A DNA stretch of 64,000 nt, from the NCBI GenBank assembly GCA_019155185.1, contig CM032797.1, forward strand, positions 13,502,881 through 13,566,880, read 5' to 3'. Below are positions 54,302 through 64,000 of this stretch, piece after piece. The stretch's first letter is position 1. Every line of letters begins with the position of its first letter. The notes under the pieces are model-generated. The model was given only the letters and a program-made list of their open reading frames with translations. It searched no databases and was not told where the DNA came from. This DNA comes from Beaufortia kweichowensis (Eukaryota > Chordata > Actinopteri > Cypriniformes > Gastromyzontidae). The position numbers were made by a program, and so were the translations under genes.

Positions 54302-57300
54302 CTAGTGTCTGTCCTTACAGCAGAGAAGAAAGGGTCGCAGCTGAGAATGAGATGAAGTCCCGTCCTCTGAATGAAGCAGAGGTGATGGTAAAGTGACTAC
54401 ATCATGCAGATGTGGGCCAGTTTCTCTCCTGACTCGATTTACTTCCATTTGATTGGTTATACTGGAAACGTTTCTGATTTGGGAGCACTTCTCTCTGTGA
54501 GCTTTCAGCATGTTTGAGAAGCGAAATCTCTGGCCGCACATTTCACAGGGGTAAGGCTTCTCTCCAGTGTGTGTACGACGATGACGCTTCATATTGGGTC
54601 GACTTGTAAAGCTCTTTCCACAAATCTCACATATATATGGTTTCTCTCCTATAAAGAACCATTAGAATAACTCTCCATTAACTCTATAAAAAAATCCATA
54701 AAATAATTTAGAATAATTCGGATTTTACCTGTGTGTGTCTTCATGTGTTCATCAAAATATTGTTTCATATTGAAGTCCTTCCCACACCATTGACACATGA
54801 ACTGCTTGTGTCCGATATGGATGCTCATGTGAGAACGTAGCTGGTACTTGTATTGAAAACATTCACTGCAGACCTAAATGACAAGTAGAAGACAAATTTC
54901 AAACAGGGCCATAATGATTAAAATGACATTTAACCTGATAACTGTCACTGCAACACATAAATTGCACTATCCGAACTACAATTTTTAAAATTTTAGATGT
55001 TTAAATTTTGTATTAATATTTTCTAATTATGTTTATTGTTATAAAAATGTGTCAGATATTGATTCTTGAGTCTTGAGACTTTCCATCAATAATTTCCATC
55101 ATAATATAGTGACAGTTAACAGGTTAAAGATGCAATCCGTATTTTTTGCTTCAATATCGTCATCCGTGTTTAAACCATAAATTTGCATGTTACTTTATGT
55201 AGTTGTCTTTATGTGGGTTGAAGTCAAATGATGTCAAACTGACATTTCTCACCAACTTTCACCCGACAGCTCAACTTCTAAATCATTATTTTAAGCTTAC
55301 CATTATGAACTGGATTAAGATAAGGTTGAAGATCAGTTTTGAACGCTTACTTTTTATGTGCATGCTCAATAACTAATTTTGTTCATTTTAAACCAAAATA
55401 GTTTTTGGTTAAAAGCCTGACTCTAGCTTTAAACAATTTCCTTGTAAAGCAGCATTTAAATGAATGTGTCTCCATCATTATTTTATTATTTGAAAGCTCA
55501 GTTTTCATACCTCACACTGAAACGGCTTCTCTCCCGAGTGTTGGAGAGAATGAACTTTAAGTGACATGCTCCTTTTAAAAGACTTTCCACATGTCTCACA
55601 AGTAAACGGCATCTCCTTTGTGTGGGCTGAAGATATACAATACAGTCAAGAGATTAAATGTATTTATAACTTAATTCAACTTAGTGTTATTAATTGAGAG
55701 AAAGTAAATCAAGTAAAAATGCCACTGACACAACTCACCAACCATGTGTTTGCGTACATGAGCCATTGTGTAGAATTTCTTCTCACAGATCTCACAAGTG
55801 TACTTCTTCTCAGCATAACCATGAACAATCTTATTGTGCTCATGGAGAGACCAGAGCTTCCTGAAGGCTTTTCCACAAGTTAGACACTAAATGAGACAAA
55901 CATCAGTTATTTTTACGCTATTTATGCTTTCAAATCATGTTAACATTTGTGTGTTTGTAGGTGTATGACTATATTCCTGTAACTCGATTAGTTGCAAATT
56001 ACATACACTGTAAAACTTTTGAAACCTTTCAACTCAACATTTTCTAGTGACTTGTTTCATCTATCTATCTGTTTCATCTAATTACTATTTGTGGCAACAG
56101 TCACTAAACATTTTTTAGCTGGAGAGATTTCACATTTTTCTCAGGAATACATATAATAATAAACTGTGTACATTGCCTGAACTGTACGTTCTACCAAATG
56201 CATAAAATCAAATGTAAATGAATGTACCTGTATTGTCTTTTCACAGTCTGTCTGTTGATGTAACAGTAACAGCTCGCTCTCCAGGAGGAAGCGTTTGCCA
56301 CACTTGTCACAGATCTGCATGTGGTTATGTGTCGTGTTCATGTGTTTCTCTAGGAACCAGCGGTTGTTGAAGATCTTAGGGCACCTTACACAACGAAAAC
56401 TCTGAATCTCCAACCTATCCTTCTCCTCCAGGCCGTTCTGCTCTTCACCTCTCCCACTATGATCCTTCTCATGCCTCACTCCTGAACAGAACATCTTGGA
56501 GGCCATTACAACTGCATCAGCAGAGTCACAACGGGCTGTACCACCTTCCTCATCACTAGTGCCAACAAGTCCAACATTAACTCTTTCTTCTTCACTTTGC
56601 GCTCTCTCCTCCTCTATGGCCACGTTGGCTCCTGATTCATCGTTTCCTTGTCCCTGAAACTGAGATTCTAAAGGGGATATTTTGGGAGAACTACCCTCTG
56701 AACCTTTGGACACATTAAGGGTCTGATTGTTCAAATTGAGCTCGACAATAATTTGCTCTTGATTAAATGAAACAAGATCCTCAGAGTCTTTTGAGTTTTC
56801 AGTTTCACTTTCTACTTTAAATGAACTTCCATCTCCTACTTGAACAGCATATGATCTACCTTCACCTTTCCCTATATAGATCTTGGCACAGGCTGGATCT
56901 TTCTCTCGCTTGATTTCCATGTGAAACTTGGATGTTACCGAGTTGCTATTATTCCAGCTCTGAGCGCCAACTTCTTGTTTGGTTTTGTCAACACTGGAGC
57001 TAATTTCCAGTGAGCATCTGTTAATGAGTTCAGTACATGAACTGGCAATGTTGCTCATTTGTAACACCGTGGCAGCTTTGAGCACGTCTGGGACATTGCA
57101 GCTGGTGACTAATAGCTTGGAGGTGTAGATGAAGTTAAGAATCTCCTGCAGGCCTTGAGGTCTGAGAGCCTCCAGAGACAGCTCCACTCGCTGCAGATCC
57201 TTACTAGATGTGAACAATAATTGGAAGAATGGACTGAAGGCTGCTAGTACACACTTATGCGCACGAAATGAAGTCTGGTGATGCAGGAGCACGATGTCCA

Positions 57301-58166
57301 CGTCACATAGATCTGGCTGGAAGAGACGCTGCTTGTTCAGTCTGTCCATTAGAAAGGTGCAGTGAAGGGCCACATCCTCTACCAGGGAGAACTCTGCAGA
57401 TGAGTGATCAGCAGTTTGCTCCACTATGAGCTATGAACAAAACAGAGATGACAAAAGATTAAGATTATGTATAAGATGTTGCTTTATATTCATCATTTAC
57501 TCTTACATCATTTCAAGCCTGTATGACTTTCTTTCTTCTGCAGAAAACAAAAGAAGATATTTCACAAGAGAGTTCACAACATATCCTGTTTGTGTTACAC
57601 GGAAGAAAGAGTCATTTACAGTTTTTTTTCACAATTTTGAACAATTATTCATGAGGATGAATTTATGACGTTTTATTTTTGGATGAACAATCTTACACAC
57701 AAAAGCACAATCATCAGCGTTTTTGAAGACCAGAAGACCAAATCAACCTAATTTGATACATGTACTTGCCTAGATTGTTTATTATTGTAAACAAAAAACA
57801 ATGAATAATAATAAAGACTTGCCTAGATTGTTTATTGTATGTTATATCCAGCCATAAACAGTATGTTTTTTAAATGATTGTCTTTCTTATTATTCAATTT
57901 CAATGAACATTTAGCTTAACAAACATTACTACATATTTGAACACATCAGTATTAAACCATCTTATCATCATATCAAAAAGTAGCAGAAGTTGTAAAAGTA
58001 GAAAAGTAAAAGTAAACTAGATTATATCAACACATCACACACATCGCCATTATTACAGTGTGATATGATATTCATTTGTCACAATCTACAGGCCTTTATA
58101 AACAATCTTAAATATGCATGGCATCAGTCCGACAGGAAACAAGCAGTTTGGGGGTCTTACTACCAT
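54302..58166 (-). CDS. zbtb47: Zinc finger and BTB domain protein 47 (6 exons)
   Basis: This is a nuclear BTB/C2H2 transcription factor with a poorly known role. Exons, 5' to 3': the coding part of exon 1 at 58164-58166 (only the ATG), 56228-57430, 55739-55886, 55511-55626, 54729-54873, 54302-54648. The total of 1962 bases gives 653 aa. The protein starts MLIVEQTADHSSAEFSLVED; the BTB domain covers about residues 20-140 (LFQPDLCDVDIVL, FRAHKCVLAAFSPFFQLLF, LNFIYTSKLLV). An acidic, low-complexity middle with QIIVELNLNNQTLNVS follows, then nine zinc fingers (residues about 345-615). Finger 2 has 13 rather than 12 residues between the second Cys and the His and ends in Cys; the last finger is also CCHC. 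It is shorter than mammalian ZBTB47 because the acidic middle is shorter. It lies tail-to-tail with klhl40; zbtb47 and klhl40 are also neighbours in human. Confidence 0.93.
57490..57690 (+). repeat. Cyprinid interspersed repeat, copy 4
   Basis: TTCATCATTTACTCTTACAT, AGCCTGTATGACTTTCTTTC, AACAAAAGAAGATATTTCA, AAGAGTCATTTACAG and TTTTTGGATGAAC mark it as the same family as copies at 7278, 8769 and 36555. It lies in zbtb47 intron 1. Confidence 0.7.
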
Positions 58167-58620
58167 GTTGATTCAGTGGTCTCTGCCTCTAAGCAGCATC
58201 GATTACCCTTCTCAGCATTTCAATGATTCATTTTTATAAAAACAGCTGTTGTTTATATTTCATATGTATAGATATCTGCCCCGTTTCGCCATGTCCGCAC
58301 GCAGCGCAGCACAACTCGCACTCTCACAGGCGGGAGACTCTTGATTGGAGGTCCAAAATCATATGGGTCGTTTTGTCTGGAGCGTTAAAGCGACAGCGAC
58401 GTGGTTAATCCACAATCCACGGCTATTTAAACTAACCAAAATGTGTATCGTTTTGTGTATAAACTACAGAATAATCGTTTGGATAAAATCGTCCAGATGA
58501 TGTGGTTGTGCACCTGACGCCCGCTGCGCATTCATATCAGCAGAAGCCAATGACAGTCGGGGTCATTGAGTCCATAGCGGAGTTAACCAGTTCACTGCAT
58601 ACAGCTGTACAGTACAACTG
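58167..58620 (-). promoter_or_regulatory. zbtb47: zbtb47 5' UTR and promoter region
   Basis: Upstream of the exon 1 ATG on the minus strand the sequence becomes richer in CG dinucleotides (for example CCGCACGCAGCGCAGC near 58290, and CCTGACGCCCGCTGCGC near 58513). No TATA box is placed with confidence. This is assigned by position and composition. Confidence 0.45.
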
Positions 58621-61600
58621 TGACCACTGCAGGTCGCTAAAACAGAGAGATTGATTCTTGACAGAGATATGTCATAGGTTTATTTCTTTATTTTCGATGT
58701 TCTTTGCTTGCTGCCAGTAAAACTGCCTCATGCATACACATGAAAATACACTTGGACTACAAATGCATTTGGACTACAATTTTAAAATTTTAGAATTTTT
58801 AATTTTAAATGTTAGATTTTTTTATATCTTTAAAATCGTCTTTTATCCTTTTTAATTTGACACATTTTTATAAATAACAGCAAATTTTTTTGTTGTTTTG
58901 AAATATGGAATATTTGATCTTTCCATTAATATATAGTTTGTCATGATTAGATTAGAATTCAGCTATGAAATGAAAAAAGTGAATTGTGAAAAAGTGTTTC
59001 AACACAACAGGTTAAATACAATCTTGCTTACTCTCACTCAACAGATGTGTTAAAAATAACACAATGTGTCGAGCTAGGGACAACACATTTTGTGTTACTT
59101 TCAACTCAACATGTGTTGCCCTTTTATGTATTTAACACAAAATGACACATAATGTGTTAAACAGCATAAAAAATAACACATCCTTTTTAGAGTACATATA
59201 TTATGTTAATAATGAAAATAATATTCCTGCTTTTTATATAATTTTAGAACATTTGGTCAATTTAGACTTTGTGTTTGATAAATATGATGAAGTATAACAC
59301 CAACAGCACATCAACAGTCAAAGATCACAACGGCTGGACACCAAAAAACTTCTAGATTACAACATGGTGAAGAGGAAGGTCATAAATCTTAGTGATTTGA
59401 AAGTTTACATAGTCTACTACAATTCACAAATATCCATAAATATTAGGATCTATAAAAACGTCATCCCTACAAACAAAATGTCTTAATATGTTTATGGTTG
59501 TAAAAATAAGTTATGACAATTTATTTACGATCTGTCATATTGTTGTTTTATAGCATATACTTCCCATTTTTCAACAAATTTTTCCATTAAGAGTTTCTGA
59601 CATTGAACAGACCATTACATCATTTATGCATGTGGTATTCTGGTTTTGAAATGACAGAGGCTTGTTATATAATAAATAATTATTTTAACTACTGTAGCAT
59701 GTAGGGCTTCTTGGCTTAGTTTCCAACATTCCCCAATGGGACTCTTTTCATTTAAATTAAAGGGCCTCCTGTTGGCTCCTCTGCTGAAATCTAATAACAT
59801 TTTGTTTATCCGATGAAGATCTGTCTATGCAATTTTAAACTAAGCTTGACCATACTGAGTTTAACTAATCTGTGTGGTGAAACAATCAGTGCTTACTGGT
59901 ATTCACGCTGCTAAAATGTTATAAGGAGATGTACACAAAGGGATGGAGAGAGAGAGTTACGAGAATAATTTAAAAAGGGATTTGGTAGATAAATAACAGA
60001 TGTGTTTCAGAGGGGATGTAAACAAAGATAAGATCTCTCTGACCTCTCATTTTGTCTTACACTCTCCTGTTCCATTCTCTGTCCGTCTCTCTTTACAGGA
60101 TTTGAGTGTCACCATAACAGTGATGTCTCGGGCAGGAGTCGACATGAAGACATTAGCAGAGACTCTAGATGCATAAAAACAAAACAGTTCATTGCCAAAA
60201 TTAACACAGTACTTTGCGTTAAGACATAAAAACAAGGAGCCTTTTGTATCAATCAGCAACAATTTGATAAAAATGAAAGAAAACACAGAGAAATATTGTA
60301 TTTGTGATCATTAATATTAAATATGGCAAGTATAATTAATGATAAATATATGAACAATATATCATAATTAATCACTGTCTCGTTTTACACATCCATTCAT
60401 TTTACATGTACAACTATTATTCATGTTAGTTTTATGTCTGATAAAAGTTCATTTAGTTCTCACAACAAATACACAGATGGGGATATAAATATGTGCTTCT
60501 AATATATATTTTTACAAAAGTAATGGGTAAAATGTACCTACCAGCAGCCACCAGTTTTTATAGCACATGTGTTGCAAAAGAAAAGATGTACTAAGATCTA
60601 ATGTACAAAATTAATCTGTATTCTTTCTAAAACAAATTCAACAAGTCATGTTTAACAAAAACATACAGCAACAACACTAAGAGACATCTTTTCTTGACTT
60701 TCCATCTGAATTACACTGAGGTACAAGAACTGTGAATGCAAACATACAAGCCTGATTTCATGCCAGTAGCAACATTTATGACAGACACTACATATATTCT
60801 CTTGACTTAAGAAAAGGGGATTGTGGTCTTTTAAGAATAACATTCTTAATAAAAAAAAGAGCAGTTGAAGTAATGGTCCACATATGCACAGTTACAAACA
60901 GTTACACAACCCATGGAAATTCTTACATATTTCACATAATTGAACTGTATATTTATGGTGAACTATAAATCACTAAAATAAAACACCATATATTATGACA
61001 CGCTATACATCTGCAGTAAAAAGAATACTTGCTATTACAGCTTTAAATGAGAGATGATTTTGTCTGTGCTTGTACACCGAGATACACAAACTAGTAAGAT
61101 TCAAAAACAGGATGTTAGCAGAATGTCACATTAATTTGTCCTGGAATAAAGAAGATAAAAATAAAACGTGGTCACCAGAGACAGAAAAGGTCACAGTTCA
61201 GATTTTCAGGTAATTAAGAGTGGGAGGAATCTTAAGCAGAGGAGAACAGAACAACAGAGCAGTATGCCATCACAGACACACAGCGAACACTAACACAGAG
61301 GATTAATGCATGTACCGTTGTGTATGGCAGACTGTTTATAAATAAGAACCACAGTTCAAATATACATCTTTCTTCTCATGCATTAAATTTTCCACACTTT
61401 TCTTCAGCAACAGTCTTTAGCTTGGCAAGAACTGGAGATCCGGAGCTTTGAATGCTTTCTTTTACTAGAGTAAGTGTCTCTCACTTTTTTGAATCAGTAG
61501 TTTGCTAAAAACATTCAAATGTCAAAAGTATTGTTCCATTGTGAAATGTATTTAACAGTTTTTTAACCCTTTTCTTCCACCTGAGTTCTCTGTTGATAAA

Positions 61601-61770
61601 CATATATGAGGAGTCAATAAAGATACATGACTAAACTGTTCCTGTACATCACATGCCACTGAGGCACTCGCTTTCCTTCACAGTTCTACTGAGCTGTAAG
61701 TTCCTACAGGAATTGAGTTGAATCCTTGGAGATGATTGAGATTTGTCTCTCATTATGGGTCAAGCGTCAC
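58621..61770. other. Region between zbtb47 and vipr1, with probable vipr1 3' UTR
   Basis: About 3.1 kb upstream of zbtb47 and downstream of vipr1. The right part, perhaps from 61000 or further left, should be the vipr1 3' UTR, but I could not place a poly(A) site. A small MITE lies at 59031-59191. No coding region is recognisable; the many short open frames look random. Confidence 0.5.
59031..59191. mobile_element. Small MITE with TA flanks and TGTGTTA/TAACACA inverted ends
   Basis: The left part reads CTCTCACTCAACAGATGTGT then TAAAAATAACAC. The complement of the right end reads CTCTAAAAAGGATGTGTTAT. These pair as terminal inverted repeats. TA flanks the element on both sides, compatible with a TA target duplication. 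The interior carries several more TGTGTTA/TAACACA copies. The family is not named with certainty. Confidence 0.6.
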
Positions 61771-63666
61771 TCAGACGGTGGAGAAATCATCTTGGCACGT
61801 GGAGGCCCGTCGTGTGGCCGGGCTGCATTTGGTCATCATAGTGATTTGGGAGCTGAAGTTGATGCCGTTGCTTCCAATTGAGGGCTGATGGTACTTGGTG
61901 TCAGCTCCCAAAAACCTCTGCATGTGCCACCGCCTCCACTTTCGTTTGATTTCAGACTGAACCTGTGTGCAACAGACCACAAAACCCCACAGAGAGTTAT
62001 ACACAAAGTATAAACATCACATATACCATACCATTGAAAAATTGACTGGTACAATGGGCCTAATTTTTGGGCTTTAAAAAACACCATTGAAAAAATGTGT
62101 TCAAAAGTTTTTTATATAACACATAATTGTAAATAACTTACTAAAAAGTGAAGTTTGATTAAAAAATATTTAAATAAAAGGTCGGTGCAGTGGGTTCACA
62201 CTTCTGTTGCTACTTCATGTTTTGGGAAAAATAAATTCAAATGTCTTTTTCGAAGTAATACATTACTTTGACATCCTTTAATTAATCCTTAAATTAAATC
62301 ACAGATCTGCACACTCTTGGCATTCCCTGCAGTATATTGATATGCATTGTGCGACTCTATTTTGTAAAATAAATGTGATTTATAAAGAATTGCATATTTC
62401 AATATGCATGTAAATTCAAGTGTGTCGAACCTTTGATTAAAACATGTAAGTGATATGTGCATTTTTAATAAAAATAAAAATTAATAATTGAACTAATAAA
62501 AATTCTTGAAAATTCTGATAGTATTACCTCTGCATTTAAAAAACAGTAAAGGACAGCAACACAAAATCCCTAAAGAAAAACAGAGAAGACAATCAATTAA
62601 AGCTTTAGTAGAGCAGATTGATAATACAAGTTACTGCTAAATTTGAAGATGGCTTTCCTGTAGCTCAACCCTTACAGCTTTGCAACAAACACACACTGAA
62701 ACTTTCTTTCTCTTTTTATCTGTAGATTTCCAATATGTGAAGAATAACCAAACAATAACCAAATTGAGACACATATAATTTCAAATTAATATATTTTGAA
62801 ATCTTGATTCCAGCAAATCCAGTCATCCTTCGTATTACATGGATATTTTCCTTGATCAATAATACAAAAAAAATGACGATCTTGGTCCAGCTAAAACACA
62901 TGTTTTTTAACTATTTATTTATATCATTCTCCTTTCACTTTAGAGAAAGATGGATGGTCAGTCCTAAAATATTTATTCCCATTTTTGTCTGTCCTCATCC
63001 AACCTTTATGTCTGGCTAAACAAACATGAAATGAATATATATCACTGAGGATGTCTGGGGTTGAGGCAATCTGGCAGATCCCACGGTGAGTCTATCACTG
63101 TGGCCATACTTAGTATTTTGTTGGCAGACAACATTAGCAAAACTGTGGGTAACTGCATATTTGTGTGTCTATTTAAATCTCATGCTGCCTACCTGAAAGG
63201 ACCCCAGGATCAAGTCAAACACCAAACGCACGTAAGACTGTATGTGATGAGGCATAAAGGCAAAGATTATGTAGTTTATTCCAAACAGAGGAATCAAAAG
63301 TAGAGTTGATTTTGCCAGTCTCCTGAAAAACAAAAAGGCACAGAAAGACAGAAAGTGTCATTTAGTGTTTATACAGGGCATGAGAGATTTTAGCAAACAC
63401 TCACGAGTACTGGTGTGATTCATTTCTCCCAATATCTCGGCAGCTGATTTTCTGACGAAGTATCCGGATGATACAAATGAAGAGAATGAAGTTCATCTAG
63501 ACAGATGGCACACCAGATTAGGCTCCATTTAAAGTTGCTGCCTCATTACATTTCATTTCTCAATAACAAAAATGTAATTGTATTACTGCTGTCACTCACC
63601 AGTATTGTTAACAAAGTTGGTGTTTTTATAATCCACCACAGATCATCATCAATAAAATCCCAGCAT
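61771..63666 (-). CDS. vipr1: Vasoactive intestinal polypeptide receptor 1, C-terminal five exons (partial)
   Basis: This is a class B G-protein-coupled receptor for VIP and PACAP, signalling through Gs at the plasma membrane. Exons present, 5' to 3': 63600-63666, 63405-63496, 63193-63322, 62528-62569, 61771-61962. They cover TM5 (DLWWIIKTPTLLTILMNFIL), the third inner loop (IIRILRQKISCRD), TM6 (RLAKSTLLLIPLFGINYIIF), TM7 (LILGSFQGFCVAVLYCFLNA) and the cytoplasmic tail (EIKRKWRRWHMQ, YHQPSIGSNG). The 42-base exon ending FLNAE is a conserved class B landmark. Phases are consistent. The tail closely follows human VIPR1 (KWRRWHLQ, SGGSNG), and human VIPR1 lies near ZBTB47. The N-terminal ligand-binding half is beyond the right edge. 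Confidence 0.92.
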
Positions 63667-64000
63667 CTGTCAAAAGGACATAATATCTGTAGAATAAAAC
63701 CAACTCTGTTGATTTTACAAGACCAGTCCAGGCTATGTTACTTTCTGGTGTGGTGATTCAGATTGTATACTTGAAATACTTCTTTATAAGTTGTAATCTA
63801 ATTTGTATAAATAACATGCGTGATTCAGAAAATCCTAAATCACACTACATTCAGACTATGTGTCTTTTTAGTGATGTGGGTTTATATCATGAAGATTTGA
63901 TGCATACAGATTTAATGCACAAACAAGAAATCATTACATATATAAATCGATACAAATAAATCAATAAAAATGATATATCTATTAAAATAGACACATAAAT
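63667..64000 (-). other. vipr1: vipr1 intron, partial
   Basis: AT-rich sequence upstream of the 67-base TM5 exon. No further exon (for example the TM4 exon) is recognisable before the window ends. Confidence 0.55.

Noticed and set aside
57422..57424. GTG at 57424 as the zbtb47 start
   Set aside because: An intron acceptor lies just upstream, and an ATG followed by a donor at 58164-58166 gives a family-like N-terminus.

Overview
This 64 kb window is vertebrate genomic DNA. It almost certainly comes from a cyprinid (carp or zebrafish-like) fish. The evidence is compact multi-exon genes with GT-AG introns, AT-rich intergenic DNA, teleost-like protein sequences, and a scattered interspersed repeat typical of cyprinid genomes (four copies seen). 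All gene models below were built by hand from splice sites, reading phase and remembered vertebrate homologues; no database search was run.

Layout from left to right: (1) exon 1 of an inhibin/activin beta-A gene (inhba) on the minus strand, 4136-4589, whose mature-hormone exon lies off the left edge. (2) About 6.5 kb of intergenic DNA with repeats. (3) afg3l2, the mitochondrial m-AAA protease, minus strand, 17 exons, 11328-16359; all splice sites and motifs are present, but two single-base insertions break the frame. (4) plcd1, phospholipase C delta-1, plus strand, 15 exons, 20205-28388, intact. (5) ctdspl, a small CTD phosphatase, minus strand, 8 exons, 32078-40329, with mir-26a in intron 5 on the same strand. 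(6) hhatl, a catalytically dead MBOAT protein, plus strand, 44064-48104. (7) klhl40, a BTB-BACK-Kelch muscle protein, plus strand, 50230-52978. (8) zbtb47, a BTB/zinc-finger transcription factor, minus strand, 54302-58166. (9) The last five exons of vipr1, a class B GPCR, minus strand, 61771-63666, running off the right edge.

afg3l2/plcd1 and ctdspl/hhatl are divergent pairs. plcd1/ctdspl and klhl40/zbtb47 are tail-to-tail. plcd1-ctdspl and hhatl-klhl40-zbtb47-vipr1 match two neighbouring blocks of human 3p22; inhba and afg3l2 are on other human chromosomes. hhatl and klhl40 are both striated-muscle genes in vertebrates, and klhl40 has a MEF2-type TATA sequence upstream. The other genes have unrelated jobs: activin signalling, mitochondrial proteolysis, phosphoinositide signalling, transcription and VIP reception.

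The most noteworthy observations are the two afg3l2 frame breaks, three GC-AG introns in three different genes, a 24-nt coding microexon in ctdspl, a zbtb47 start codon that forms the last three bases of exon 1, a possible alternative plcd1 first exon, and hAT-type MITEs with perfect 8-bp target duplications (one nested inside another element). I did not find a clearly undescribed system; this looks like an ordinary conserved gene neighbourhood with these local oddities.
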